Positions 51,303-60,213 of a DNA stretch of 64,000 nt are shown piece after piece. Position numbers and translations under genes: made by a program. Source of the DNA: Frankia sp. AiPa1 (lineage in GTDB: Bacteria; Actinomycetota; Actinomycetes; Frankiales; Frankiaceae). The notes below the pieces were generated by a model. That model searched no databases. It had not been told where the DNA came from and worked only from the letters and a program-made list of their open reading frames with translations. Numbering within the stretch: position 1 is the stretch's first letter; each line of letters starts with the position of its first letter. The DNA lies in NCBI RefSeq assembly GCF_023243075.1, contig NZ_JALKFZ020000127.1, positions 1 through 64,000 on the forward strand, read 5' to 3'.

Positions 51303-53450
51303 GTGGCTGACGACGATCCGTACCTGTGGCTCGAGGACATCGACGGACAGGACGTACTCGCCTGGGTGCGGGAGCGCAACGCCGAGACGGCCGCCGACCT
51401 AGCTGGATCCGCCTCGTTCACCGCACTGCGCACCGAGATCCGCGAGGTGCTGGACGCGGACGACCGGATTCCCTACCCGGTCCGGCGCGGTGAGCACCTG
51501 TACAACTTCTGGCGGGACGCGGCGCATCCCCGCGGATTGTGGCGGCGTACGACGCTCCCGCTCTATCGCGCTGCGACCCCCGACTGGGAGATCGTGCTCG
51601 ATGTCGACGCGCTCGCCGCGGCCGAGGACGAGAACTGGGTCTGGCACGGTGCACAGGTGCTGCGGCCCGGCCACCGGCGGGCGCTGGTCAGGCTGTCCCG
51701 CGGTGGCGCGGACGCCGCGGTGGTCCGCGAGTTCGACCTGGTCGAGAAGTCCTTTGTCGACGGTGGGTTCGCGCTGCCCGAGGCCAAGAGCTCGGTCGGC
51801 TGGATCGATCTGGACCGGATCTACGTCGGCACCGATGTCGGCGGGAGTTCGCTGACCACCTCCGGGTATCCGCGGCTGGTGCAGGAATGGCGGCGCGGCA
51901 CCGCGCTGTCCGAGGCGGTCACCGTGTTCGAGGGCAAACCGGAGGACGTCTCGGTCGGCGCCTACCATGACCCGACCGAGGGCCACGAGCACGACGTTAT
52001 TGTCCGCAGCATCGACTTCTACCGCGACGAACGGTATCTGCGCACTCCATCCGGGCTGGTCCGGATTGACGTGCCGGAGGATGCGCACAGCTCGATCCAC
52101 CGCACCTGGCTACTTGTCACGACCCGCTCCTCCTGGACGGTCGGCGGACGCGACTTTCCGGCGGGGGCGCTGCTTGCCGCCGACCTCGACGCCTTTCTGG
52201 CGGGACATCGCGAATTCGAGGTCCTGTTCGAACCAAACGAGCACACCTCACTCGAATACCATATCTGGACCCGCCATCATCTGATCCTCGGCACGTTGCA
52301 GGACGTCCGGACGAAGCTCACTCTGCTCACCCCGACACCGGCCGGCTGGACGCGGACCGCGCTCACCGATCTGCCCGACACGAGTGCGGTCTACGTCAGC
52401 GACACCAATCCGGACGACGACGACGAGTACCTCCTCACCGCCAGCGGCTACCTGCAGCCCGCCACCCTCTATCGCGCCGAGGCAGGCACCGGGAATCCCG
52501 GCACTCGTAAAAGTGGCCCAGATTCGAGCGGCACGGATGGGAGCGGGCAGCCGGAGATCCTCAAGCAGGCGCCCGCGTTCTTCTCCACCATCGAGCACAC
52601 CATCCACCAGTATTTCGCGGTGTCGGACGACGGAACCCGCATCCCGTATTTCGTCGTCGGCCCCGGAAACCCCGCGAGCCCCGGACACCCGGAGAACTCC
52701 GGCAAGGCGGGCGAGCCTGGACCGGGCGTGGGTCCCGGACCCACCCTGCTGTACGGGTACGGCGGGTTCGAGGTCTCGCTCACCCCGGCCTACAGTGGGA
52801 CGATCGGCCGCGCCTGGCTCGCCCGCGGCGGCACGTACGTGGTCGCGAACATCCGCGGCGGCGGCGAGTACGGCCCGGGCTGGCATCAGGCGGCGTTGCG
52901 GGAGAACCGGCCGCGCGCGTATGAGGACTTCGCCGCCGTCGCCCGGGATCTCGTCACCCGCGGCATCACGACACCGGGCCTGCTCGGCACCGAGGGCGGT
53001 TCCAACGGCGGGCTGCTCATGGGCGTGATGCTCACCCGCTATCCGGAGCTGTTCGGCGCCGTCGTCTGCTCGGTTCCGTTGCTGGACATGCGCCGATACC
53101 ACCAACTGCTGGCCGGAGCGTCCTGGGTGGCCGAATACGGTGATCCCGACGACCCGGACGACTGGGTGTTCCTTCAGGAGTACTCGCCCTATCAGAACAC
53201 CCGGGCCGACCGGCGTTATCCGCCGGTGCTTCTGACGACCTCCACCCGGGATGACCGTGTCCATCCCGGCCATGCTCGCAAGATGGTCGCCCGCCTGCGC
53301 GAACAGGGCCATGACGTGCGCTATTACGAGAACATCGAGGGTGGCCACGGCGGCGCCGCCGACAACGAGCAGCTCGCGTACGTTTCCGCGCTGACCTACG
53401 AGTTCCTCTGGCACACTCTCGGCGCCGGTCGGGCCGCCGCACCGGCGTAG
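51303..53450 (+). CDS. Prolyl oligopeptidase family serine peptidase (S9A)
   Basis: About 715 residues. The N-terminal part starts with DPYLWLEDIDGQDVLAWVRE, the usual beginning of the family, then a beta-propeller, then a C-terminal alpha/beta-hydrolase. The catalytic triad is visible: Ser567 in GGSNGG, Asp650 or 651 in TRDDRVHPGH, and His682 in EGGHGG; RGGGEYGPGWH precedes it. Such enzymes cut short peptides after proline in the cytoplasm. Two Gly/Pro/Ser-rich insertions (about 52490-52560 and 52660-52740) look like strain-specific linkers. The GTG at 51303 is chosen because family similarity begins there. Confidence 0.94.
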   Translation: MADDDPYLWLEDIDGQDVLAWVRERNAETAADLAGSASFTALRTEIREVLDADDRIPYPVRRGEHLYNFWRDAAHPRGLWRRTTLPLYRAATPDWEIVLDVDALAAAEDENWVWHGAQVLRPGHRRALVRLSRGGADAAVVREFDLVEKSFVDGGFALPEAKSSVGWIDLDRIYVGTDVGGSSLTTSGYPRLVQEWRRGTALSEAVTVFEGKPEDVSVGAYHDPTEGHEHDVIVRSIDFYRDERYLRTPSGLVRIDVPEDAHSSIHRTWLLVTTRSSWTVGGRDFPAGALLAADLDAFLAGHREFEVLFEPNEHTSLEYHIWTRHHLILGTLQDVRTKLTLLTPTPAGWTRTALTDLPDTSAVYVSDTNPDDDDEYLLTASGYLQPATLYRAEAGTGNPGTRKSGPDSSGTDGSGQPEILKQAPAFFSTIEHTIHQYFAVSDDGTRIPYFVVGPGNPASPGHPENSGKAGEPGPGVGPGPTLLYGYGGFEVSLTPAYSGTIGRAWLARGGTYVVANIRGGGEYGPGWHQAALRENRPRAYEDFAAVARDLVTRGITTPGLLGTEGGSNGGLLMGVMLTRYPELFGAVVCSVPLLDMRRYHQLLAGASWVAEYGDPDDPDDWVFLQEYSPYQNTRADRRYPPVLLTTSTRDDRVHPGHARKMVARLREQGHDVRYYENIEGGHGGAADNEQLAYVSALTYEFLWHTLGAGRAAAPA

Positions 53451-53593
53451 GCCGCCGCCCAGGTGCCGGACGCTCCTACCGCCGCTGGCGGCGTACGCCC
53501 TGTCTGTCCTTGCCAAAGCGCCCTCGTCGTCAGACGCACTCGTCCCGGCTCCGCGGAACCGGGACCGCACGGGCCGCCTTGGCGGTCGCGACA

Positions 53594-54250
53594 CTACGCC
53601 GGACGCATGATCAGGCAGCTACTCGTGGCGGTGGCATACACCTTGCCGGCCGCGTCGGTCAACCGGCCCTCGGCTAGGGCCGTGCGCCGGCCGAGGTGGG
53701 TGACGGTGGCCTGCGCGGTGACCGGGCCGGTGTCGATGGTGACCGGTCGCAGGAACTTCAGCGACAGGTCGAGGCTGGTGTAGAACACACCCGCTGGCAG
53801 CCGGGTGTGCACGGCGCAGCCGCAGGCGGAGTCCAGCAGCGTCGCGAAGACACCGCCGTGGACGGTGCCGAGCGTGTTGTAGTGAAATTCCTGCGGCGTC
53901 ACGCGGAACGTGGCGGTGCCCTCGCCGAACGAGACGCCGTCGAGGTCCAGAGCCTGCATGATCGGCGGCGGCGGGATCCGACCCGCAACGATCTCGGTGA
54001 AGAACTCCACCCCGCTCAGGCCTGCCCCACCGGCCACCACCGCACCCGGATCCGACCACGTGAACGTCCGCTGCCGGGGCTCCGGTACCCCGGACGCCCC
54101 GCTCCCGGGTGCCGCGGGCTCGGGAATCTCCGCCCCGGGTGCCCTGGCCTCGGGTGCCCTGGCCCCGGGCACCTGGGCCGCGGGCACGCCACCCCCGGCT
54201 GGCTCGGCTCCGGGCGCTGTCGCCGAGCTGGTCTCGGGTGCTGTCGTCAT
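53594..54250 (-). CDS. PaaI-type hotdog-fold thioesterase
   Basis: About 218 residues. The C-terminal two thirds is a hotdog thioesterase of the PaaI/YbgC type: FHYNTLGTVHGGVFATLLDS is the active-site helix region, followed by YTSLDLSLKFLRPV and the final strand. It hydrolyses acyl-CoA thioesters (likely phenylacetyl- or other aryl/acyl-CoA). The first 70 or so residues are a Pro/Ala/Gly linker with repeats (APGARAPEARAPGAEIPEP) absent from typical members. It is divergent from an HxlR regulator 57 bp away, which may control it. GTG 54259 is an alternative start. Confidence 0.88.
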   Translation of the reverse strand: MTTAPETSSATAPGAEPAGGGVPAAQVPGARAPEARAPGAEIPEPAAPGSGASGVPEPRQRTFTWSDPGAVVAGGAGLSGVEFFTEIVAGRIPPPPIMQALDLDGVSFGEGTATFRVTPQEFHYNTLGTVHGGVFATLLDSACGCAVHTRLPAGVFYTSLDLSLKFLRPVTIDTGPVTAQATVTHLGRRTALAEGRLTDAAGKVYATATSSCLIMRPA

Positions 54251-54307
54251 ACGATCCACGCTACGGCCGCTGAGTATCGAAAGGCAACTCAGCCGACGTA
54301 CGATGGG

Positions 54308-54787
54308 ATGGTGATGCCGTTCACCGCGTACGACAGCGAGACCTGTTCCATCGCTCGGACCCTGGCGCTCGTCGGCGACCGCTGGTCGTTGCTGGTGCTA
54401 CGCGACCTGGCAAACGGCGTCCGCCGGTTCGACGAGCTCGCCGGCCATCTGGGGGTGGCCCGCACCGTCCTGTCCCAGCGGCTCGCCCGCCTGGTCGACG
54501 CGGGGCTCGTCGAGCGGGTGGCCTATCGGGACAATGGTGCGCGCGAGCGGCACGAGTACCGCCTGCTCGGCCCCGGCCGTGAGCTCGCCGGCATCCTCCT
54601 GGCCTTCCTGGCCTGGGGCGACCGCCACCTCGCCGGCCCGGACGGCCCGCCGGCAGTGCCCCGCCACGCCGACTGCGGCGCGCCGGTGCGGCTCGTCCTC
54701 ACCTGCGACGACGGGCATGAACTCGGCCCTCGTCCCCGGCTGCGCCTCGAGCCCGGCCCCGGCAGCCGGCTGGCCGCAACGCAGTAG
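54308..54787 (+). CDS. HxlR-family transcriptional regulator
   Basis: About 159 residues. The winged-helix signature of the family is clear: CSIARTLALVGDRWSLLVLR (with the conserved N-terminal Cys), RRFDELAGHLGVARTVLSQR, LVDAGLVERVAYRD and RHEYRLLGPGREL. It has a Cys-containing C-terminal extension (HADCGAPVRLVLTCDDGHE) that looks like a zinc-binding pair. It is divergent from the PaaI-type thioesterase gene and may regulate it. ATG 54308, GTG 54311 and ATG 54314 are all possible starts. Confidence 0.88.
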   Translation: MVMPFTAYDSETCSIARTLALVGDRWSLLVLRDLANGVRRFDELAGHLGVARTVLSQRLARLVDAGLVERVAYRDNGARERHEYRLLGPGRELAGILLAFLAWGDRHLAGPDGPPAVPRHADCGAPVRLVLTCDDGHELGPRPRLRLEPGPGSRLAATQ

Positions 54788-55348
54788 GTTCGGGGCAACC
54801 TGGTCAGACATACCACCTGGATCAGGTGTCGCGCCCGCTCGTCCCCCGCGTCCCGCGCGCCATGCCGTCCGGACGGGGCGGCCGCACGGCGCCGACATCT
54901 ACACTGCGGGAACCACAAGCCTGCTGGCGATCGGCCTCTACGGCGCCACCTCGGCGGGTCAGCCAGGCCAGCCGGGCCCGGCATCCAGGAAGCACACCTC
55001 CGAGAAGGCGCGGCGCGAACGGGAGTTACCCGGATCACCAGGCGGTCAGCAGGCAGGTCTGACCGCCTGGTAACGGGAGCGGACTGCCCAGGTTCACGGC
55101 TGGCAGCCAGCTCAGCGCGCGGTCGACCGCCACATCGCGCTCGGCGAGCTTGCGTGGCTCCCGCCGGCAGCCACGCCGCCGAGACCGCCAGCCGCCGCGC
55201 CACAGCCACAGCCACAGCCACGAGTAACCCCTACCGCTATCTGTTGGCGAACAGGCCGTGGGAAGCGGCCCGACCTGGAGTCCTGCCCGGCCCCCACCAC
55301 GGCGCCGGGCAGGCGCCCGAACAGAGCGGAGTGAGGGTGAGACTCGAC
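54788..55348. other. Intergenic region with a hairpin and a hexanucleotide repeat
   Basis: About 560 bp without a supported gene. It holds a perfect hairpin at 55037-55071 and a short (cacagc)3 microsatellite at 55201-55218 that continues as cac. Confidence 0.5.
55037..55071 (+). terminator. Perfect hairpin, possible terminator
   Basis: Arms accaggcggtcag (55037-55049) and ctgaccgcctggt (55059-55071) with a 9-base loop. It lies 250 bp after the HxlR stop, far for a terminator, so another role (attenuator or palindromic element) is possible. Confidence 0.5.
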
Positions 55349-55846
55349 ATGGAGCGCGGCGAGGAATCGGTCGGCACGGGCGGCGCCGGCAGCGCGGCGG
55401 TCCGCGCACGGACACCGGGATGGCAGCCAGCGTGGGCGCCGGCGCGCCCGGCGCAGTGGGCCGACCTCGCCGGACGGCTCGGCATCGCCGCCTTGCTGGC
55501 CGCCAGCGGCTACATCCACCTGGACCTCTACCGAACCGGCTACCGGGTCATCCCGAAGGTCGGCACGATGTTCCTGCTGCAGGAAAGCGGGTCGTTCGCG
55601 GTGGCGTTCCTGCTGCTGCTGTCCGGATCGCTCATGTTGCGGCTGGCGGCGGCGGGCCTTGCCGGCGGCGCGCTGGTCGGCTTCGTCCTGTCCCGGACGG
55701 TCGGCGTCTTCGGGTTCGCCGAACATGGTCTGAACCCGGCGCCCGACGCGCTCGAGAGCATCCTGACCGAGGCCGGCGTCCTGGTTCTCGTCGCCGCGAC
55801 CCTCCTGCTGTTCCTCCTCAGGTCGCGGCGGCAAACCACCGTGTAG
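55349..55846 (+). CDS. Four-helix integral membrane protein of unknown function
   Basis: About 165 residues from ATG 55349, preceded by GAGGGTGAG. After a cytosolic start come four hydrophobic helices: around LGIAALLAASGYIHLDLY, SGSFAVAFLLLLSGSLML, GGALVGFVLSRTVGVFGF and AGVLVLVAATLLLFLL, with a basic tail (RSRRQ). A His in helix 1 (GYIHLDLY) and a Glu/His near helix 3 (FAEHGLNP) are polar residues within or near the membrane. I do not recognise the family. The frame is open further upstream to 55154, but that part is low-complexity. Confidence 0.75.
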   Translation: MERGEESVGTGGAGSAAVRARTPGWQPAWAPARPAQWADLAGRLGIAALLAASGYIHLDLYRTGYRVIPKVGTMFLLQESGSFAVAFLLLLSGSLMLRLAAAGLAGGALVGFVLSRTVGVFGFAEHGLNPAPDALESILTEAGVLVLVAATLLLFLLRSRRQTTV

Positions 55847-56029
55847 CGGGCCGGCACGTCGTTGATCAAATGCGCGGAGTCGCTGTCAACGCCGTTGATT
55901 ATCTTGTTCGCGCAGTCGGAACAGACATGGTTTCCGCCCCGTCCGCGGGGCCGCGTCTCTGCCACGAGCAGATCCGCGCACGGCGCAATCGTCTGGTGGA
56001 GTGATGCCAGCCCTCCTACCGTCCGCCCC

Positions 56030-56755
56030 ATGAGTGCGAGCGAGCTGAGCACAGCGGAGCTGAGAATGCTGCTGCCCAGCCTGTACTTCCTACGGTTTCC
56101 GGTCGGGCACGCCTATCTCTGGCTGGACGACGACGGCATGACGCTCGTCGACTGCGGCGTCACCGGCTCCGGCCCGCGGATCGCGGCCGCGAACCGCCGC
56201 CTCGGCCGCGACCCGGCGCAGGTGCGCCAGCTGGTCCTCACCCATTTCCACCACGATCATGTGGGCGCGGCGAACGAGGTCGCCGCCTGGGGCGACGTCG
56301 TCATCTGCGCCCACCGGGCCGACGCACCCGTGATCCGCGGTGACGTGCCCGGCGCCCCGCCCGTCCTACTCGACTGGGAACGTCCGATCTTCGACCAGGT
56401 CAGCGGCGGCACCATACCCACGCCCGCCCCGGTGCGGGTGGACCGCGAGCTGGACGACGGCGACGTGCTCGACGTCGGTGGGCGCGCGCAGGCCATCGCC
56501 GTGCCTGGCCACACCCCCGGCAGCGTCGCCCTCTACCTACCTGACCATGGCGTCCTGTTTACCGGCGACACCGTTGCCCGCAGCGCGGATGACCAGGTCA
56601 TCCTCGGCGTCTTCAACATCGACCGGGACGCCGCCATCACCTCCCTGCGCCGCCAGGCCGCTCTCAACCCCACGATGGCCTGCTTCGGCCACGGCGACCC
56701 GGTGACCGCCGACGCCGGCGCCGCCCTCCAGGACGCCCTCACCCGTCTGCACTGA
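56030..56755 (+). CDS. Metallo-beta-lactamase fold hydrolase
   Basis: 241 residues. The zinc-binding motif is THFHHDHVG at residues 71-79 (His72, His74, Asp76, His77), followed by the usual PGHTPGSVALYLPDHGVLFTGD and FGHGDPVT near the C-terminus. The N-terminal FPVGHAYLWLDDDGMTLVDCG is the standard first strand pair of the superfamily. It could be a glyoxalase II-like or lactonase-like enzyme; the substrate is unknown. It follows the membrane-protein gene by about 180 bp. Confidence 0.9.
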   Translation: MSASELSTAELRMLLPSLYFLRFPVGHAYLWLDDDGMTLVDCGVTGSGPRIAAANRRLGRDPAQVRQLVLTHFHHDHVGAANEVAAWGDVVICAHRADAPVIRGDVPGAPPVLLDWERPIFDQVSGGTIPTPAPVRVDRELDDGDVLDVGGRAQAIAVPGHTPGSVALYLPDHGVLFTGDTVARSADDQVILGVFNIDRDAAITSLRRQAALNPTMACFGHGDPVTADAGAALQDALTRLH

Positions 56756-56795
56756 CCATCACCAGTCCCGGTGACCACCGGTCGAAGCACGGCAC

Positions 56796-57614
56796 TCAGA
56801 CGCGCAGGGTCTGGGCGGGGCGCACGACGATCTCGGGGATGTTCAGGCGCAGCGGGGTACCGAGGACGTACACGACCGCGTCGGCGATGTCGTCCGGCCG
56901 GGCGAGGTGCGTGGAGAGCGCGGCCTGCGCGGCGTCGAGGACGTCGTCCGGGAGACGCTCGCCGGGAGCGATGTCGAGGGCGGCTCCGCCGAGCTCGCCG
57001 ACGACCGCGATGGTCTCGGGGGTGAAGTTGCGCACGACGTTGGTCGCGACCGCCCCGGGCAGCAGCGTGGTGACGCGGATGTCGTCGGCCTCGAGTTCCT
57101 GGCGCAGCCCCTCCCCCAGATAGCTCACCGCCGCCTTCGTGGCGCCGTAGACGCCGAAGTCCGGACGCTGGGCCGCCGTGGACGAGATGTTGACGATGTG
57201 CCCGCCGCTGCCGGTGCGGCGCATGGCCGCGACCGCGGCGCGGCAGCCGGCGAGCAACGCGAGCACGTTGACCTCCAGCATCTCGCGGGCGGCGGGCGGC
57301 TCCTCGACGAGGATGGGACGGTTGCTGGCGATCCCGGCGTTGTTGACCATCACATCGAGTCGGCCGGCCTTGTCCGCGATCTGGTCGACCAGTGCGGCGA
57401 GGGCATCGCCGTCGCGGACGTCGAGAACGGCCGTCGTCGCCGTGCCGCCGGCGTCCACGATGCGCGCGGCCGAGGCTGCCATCGGTTCGCGGGTCCGTCC
57501 AACGAGATGGACCGCGGCGCCGGCAGCACCCAGCCGCTCGGCGATGGCACGGCCGATCCCGCTGGACGCGCCGGTCACGATCGCGGTCCGGCCACGCAGC
57601 GTCGAGCCGTTCAT
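56796..57614 (-). CDS. Short-chain dehydrogenase/reductase
   Basis: 272 residues of the classical SDR family. TGASSGIG lies at 14-21, NNAG near 91-94, Ser144/145 and the catalytic Tyr156-x-x-x-Lys160 (YGATK). The GRTRE stretch after the second strand suits NADP(H). The C-terminal NIPEIVVRPAQTLRV is typical of the YdfG/serine-dehydrogenase-like subgroup. The substrate is unknown. It is divergent from a TetR repressor, and an operator-like palindrome sits inside its promoter (see 57671-57700), so it is very likely the repressor's target. Confidence 0.94.
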   Translation of the reverse strand: MNGSTLRGRTAIVTGASSGIGRAIAERLGAAGAAVHLVGRTREPMAASAARIVDAGGTATTAVLDVRDGDALAALVDQIADKAGRLDVMVNNAGIASNRPILVEEPPAAREMLEVNVLALLAGCRAAVAAMRRTGSGGHIVNISSTAAQRPDFGVYGATKAAVSYLGEGLRQELEADDIRVTTLLPGAVATNVVRNFTPETIAVVGELGGAALDIAPGERLPDDVLDAAQAALSTHLARPDDIADAVVYVLGTPLRLNIPEIVVRPAQTLRV

Positions 57615-57636
57615 CTGGGTCTCCTTGACAGCTAAG

Positions 57637-57656
57637 ATGCGAGCAACTGCTCGCGT
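57637..57656. promoter_or_regulatory. TetR operator, site 1
   Basis: The palindrome atgcgagcaactgctcgcgt (perfect GCGAGCA/TGCTCGC arms, 2-base centre) lies between the divergent SDR and TetR genes. Site 2, centred 37 bp away, has nearly the same sequence. Confidence 0.82.
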
Positions 57657-57670
57657 TGCAGGGCGACCAC

Positions 57671-57700
57671 AGAATACGAGCGATTGCTCGCATTAGTCAA
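57671..57700 (-). promoter_or_regulatory. Promoter of the SDR gene with embedded operator
   Basis: On the minus strand TTGACT (57695-57700) and TATTCT (57671-57676) are spaced 18 bp, a near-consensus housekeeping promoter pointing at the SDR gene. Operator site 2 fills the spacer. Confidence 0.75.
57674..57693. promoter_or_regulatory. TetR operator, site 2
   Basis: atacgagcgattgctcgcat matches site 1 at 16 of 20 positions (CGAGC/GCTCG arms). It lies between the -35 and -10 of the SDR promoter, so binding here would block it directly. Confidence 0.82.
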
Positions 57701-57714
57701 GGAGGGGTGACTCG

Positions 57715-58455
57715 GTGACGCCACGTGGCCCGGCTTCAGCCGCTGGCGCGCAGGTGGGGGCGGACCCTGGTGCGCGGGCGGCGCCACGACGGCAGGAACG
57801 TGGCCGCCGACGCGCCGAGTCGATCCTGGACGCCGCCGAAGCCGCCATCGACGAGATCGGCTACGACGGTGTGACGACAAATCTGATCGCGACGCGGGCC
57901 GGCATCTCGCCGGGCTCGCTGTACCAGTACTTCGCCAACAAGCAGGCCATCGCCGAGGCCCTCGCCACGCGCTACCTGCGGTACCTCGACCGCCATGGCG
58001 GCTCCGGCGACGTGGCGGTCGCCTCGGGTGCCCACGGGGCGGCCGGCCGGGCCAGGGGCGAGATCCTCCCGGCCGGCCTCGCCACCCGGCCCACCGCCGA
58101 GATCATCGACTGGGTCGTCGACCCCGTCATCGAGCTGAACGTCGCCCATCCCGCGGCCAAGGCCCTGCTGGCGGGCTCCAACGTCTCCCCCGAGCTCGCG
58201 CACGCGACCCGGGCGCTGCACGCGGCGATCTGCGACCCGGTGGACGCGTTGATCGCCGCGATCGCGCCGCAGCGCGCGGCCGACGCCTGCCACCTCGCGG
58301 CGAACGTGTCGTTCCAGATCTTCACCGGGGTGCTGCCCGGCATCGTCGCGGCGGCCCCGACCGAGCGACCCGCGGTGATCCGCGAGCTCAAGGCCGCCCT
58401 GTGCGGCTACTGGGAGACCCTGCGCCCCGCCGCGGGCCAGCCGGCCGCCGAGTAG
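57715..58455 (+). CDS. TetR-family transcriptional repressor
   Basis: 246 residues. The helix-turn-helix lies at about 33-80 (AESILDAAEAAIDEIGYDGV, then TNLIATRAGISPGSLYQYFANK). The ligand domain ends with a large helix including FQIFTGVLPGIVAA. The GTG at 57715 follows AAGGAGGGG by eight bases. It is divergent from the SDR gene with two 20-bp palindromic operators in the 100-bp gap; autoregulation and repression of the SDR are likely. Confidence 0.94.
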   Translation: MTPRGPASAAGAQVGADPGARAAPRRQERGRRRAESILDAAEAAIDEIGYDGVTTNLIATRAGISPGSLYQYFANKQAIAEALATRYLRYLDRHGGSGDVAVASGAHGAAGRARGEILPAGLATRPTAEIIDWVVDPVIELNVAHPAAKALLAGSNVSPELAHATRALHAAICDPVDALIAAIAPQRAADACHLAANVSFQIFTGVLPGIVAAAPTERPAVIRELKAALCGYWETLRPAAGQPAAE

Positions 58456-58635
58456 GACGGACCCGGGCCGGACGGCCTGGAGTCACCGCAGTCGACCGAC
58501 TCGCGAGGGGCGGACGCGAGACCATCGCGGCCAGTATGGACACCCGTGGATCGGACGGGTGGCCGACAGCCGGCAGAGCCGATCACCACTCCCCTTCCCG
58601 GGCCGGCCTGGATCCCTTCGGCGAGGGCGCGGTGT

Positions 58636-60213
58636 TCAGGCTCGCAGCAGGGTGACGGGCCGGCCCCCGGGGCTGGTGATGGCGGTGATGGTGGTGCGTT
58701 CGGTGATGGGCGGGGCGCCTGGCCTGCTGTCGAACACGACAAGTACGCCGTGGTCGAGACCGGTGCGGTCCAGGTACCCGTCGAGCTGGCGCAGCCCGGC
58801 CGGCAGCGGATCGGCCTGGTGCTCCCGGCGCACCTTCAGCTCGACCGCCTCCCGCTGCCAGTGGCGCTTGCCCTCGGGCGTCCGCCAGGGCCATCGGACC
58901 AGCAGGTCGATGCGGCCACGTCCGATTCCGTATTCGCGCCCAACGTAACCTCCACCATTGACGACGCGCTGCAGGAACCCCATGAAGACCAGCTGGGCAG
59001 CGGCCTCCGGATAGCGCCGGCCGGCTGCGAGGATTTCGCCGTTCTCCATCCAGAAATCGGCGAACTCGTGGATCATCCGGTCCATGTCGAACCGCCCGTC
59101 GGCCAGTACGAACGTGCGCGGATCAGCCAGGACGACGGCCTCGACACCGTCGGCAAGAACGCGAGCGATGACCTCCCGGTAGATCGGGTTGGCGACGCGG
59201 ACCGGATTGTTCTGGGCGATCAGCCCGAGGTCGCGGACGTAGGTCAGGTCGTCGTCGTAGGCGTCGAGGTTCACCACGGTGCCGGCGAGCACGGGTTCCA
59301 GCACCCGCCGGACGCGCGGATCCGCGAGCCTGGCGGCGAGCGAGTCCAGATGGGTGGCGCGAGCGAGAATCAGCCGCTCCTTCGCCTGGTCCATGTGCTC
59401 GGCCGTGACGGGCTCGGTCCGCGGCACACCGATCTTGTCGACAACCTCCCGGGCCAGCGCGTTGACCAGCCAGGGCTGCCCGACGGTCAGCTCGAACGCC
59501 CGTTCCATCGCGCCACCGGTGAACTCCTGCCCGGTGTCGGCGGTGTGCTGCCCGTACAGCTCCCGTACCTCGCCGGGGGTGAAGTCCCCCAGCCGCAGCG
59601 ACTCCACCTTGATGTTGAACGGACTCGACGTGCCCAGCCTGGCCGGGTCGCCGCCCGAGGCCAGGCGATACTCGCGGACGTCCCGCAGGCCACACAGGAC
59701 GACAGACGCCGGAAAATCATCGGGCCGGCGCGAGTAGCTCGACCGAAGCTGGCGCAACACACTGATCAGACTCTGCCCACGCAGCGCGTCGATCTCGTCG
59801 AAGAACAGCACGATCGGACGAGGGCAAACCCGCGCCCACGCGGTCAGGCCGACAGTGAGCAGTCCTTCGCCCGCGGCTTCCGGCCAGGCCGGCGGACGGA
59901 GCGCGGCGGGAAGTGCCGTCTCGGCTTCGGTGCGGATCTGCAGGAGGATCGCGCGCTGCGCGGCAGCGTAGTCGTCTTCGGCGACCTGGCCGGTCTCGCA
60001 GGAGAAGTGCAGCGCCGCATGGCTGCCGGCGGCGGTCAACTCGGCTGCCAGCGCACGCAGCGCGGTCGTCTTGCCGGTCTGGCGCGGCGCGTGGACGACG
60101 AAGTAGCCCATCTGCTCGACGAGCGCGGGAGCCTCGGGCAGCCGGGACAGCGCGGGAATCGTGTAGTTCAGGTCCGGGCGGTTGGGGCCAGCCGTGTTGA
60201 AGCTGCGCGCCAC
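58636..60213 (-). CDS. AAA ATPase with C-terminal PD-(D/E)XK nuclease-like domain
   Basis: 525 residues. The N-terminal P-loop (HAPRQTGKTTALRALAAE, near 41-58), Walker B VLFFDEIDAL near 135 and arginine-rich sensor region match the AAA-like/STAND group of 'ATP-binding' proteins common in Frankia and cyanobacteria. The C-terminus carries a PD-(D/E)XK-like core: RGRIDLLVRWP followed by EAVELKVRR. It may act on nucleic acid with ATP, possibly in a mobile or defence setting, but the role is not established. It has no obvious partner gene. Confidence 0.85.
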   Translation of the reverse strand: MARSFNTAGPNRPDLNYTIPALSRLPEAPALVEQMGYFVVHAPRQTGKTTALRALAAELTAAGSHAALHFSCETGQVAEDDYAAAQRAILLQIRTEAETALPAALRPPAWPEAAGEGLLTVGLTAWARVCPRPIVLFFDEIDALRGQSLISVLRQLRSSYSRRPDDFPASVVLCGLRDVREYRLASGGDPARLGTSSPFNIKVESLRLGDFTPGEVRELYGQHTADTGQEFTGGAMERAFELTVGQPWLVNALAREVVDKIGVPRTEPVTAEHMDQAKERLILARATHLDSLAARLADPRVRRVLEPVLAGTVVNLDAYDDDLTYVRDLGLIAQNNPVRVANPIYREVIARVLADGVEAVVLADPRTFVLADGRFDMDRMIHEFADFWMENGEILAAGRRYPEAAAQLVFMGFLQRVVNGGGYVGREYGIGRGRIDLLVRWPWRTPEGKRHWQREAVELKVRREHQADPLPAGLRQLDGYLDRTGLDHGVLVVFDSRPGAPPITERTTITAITSPGGRPVTLLRA

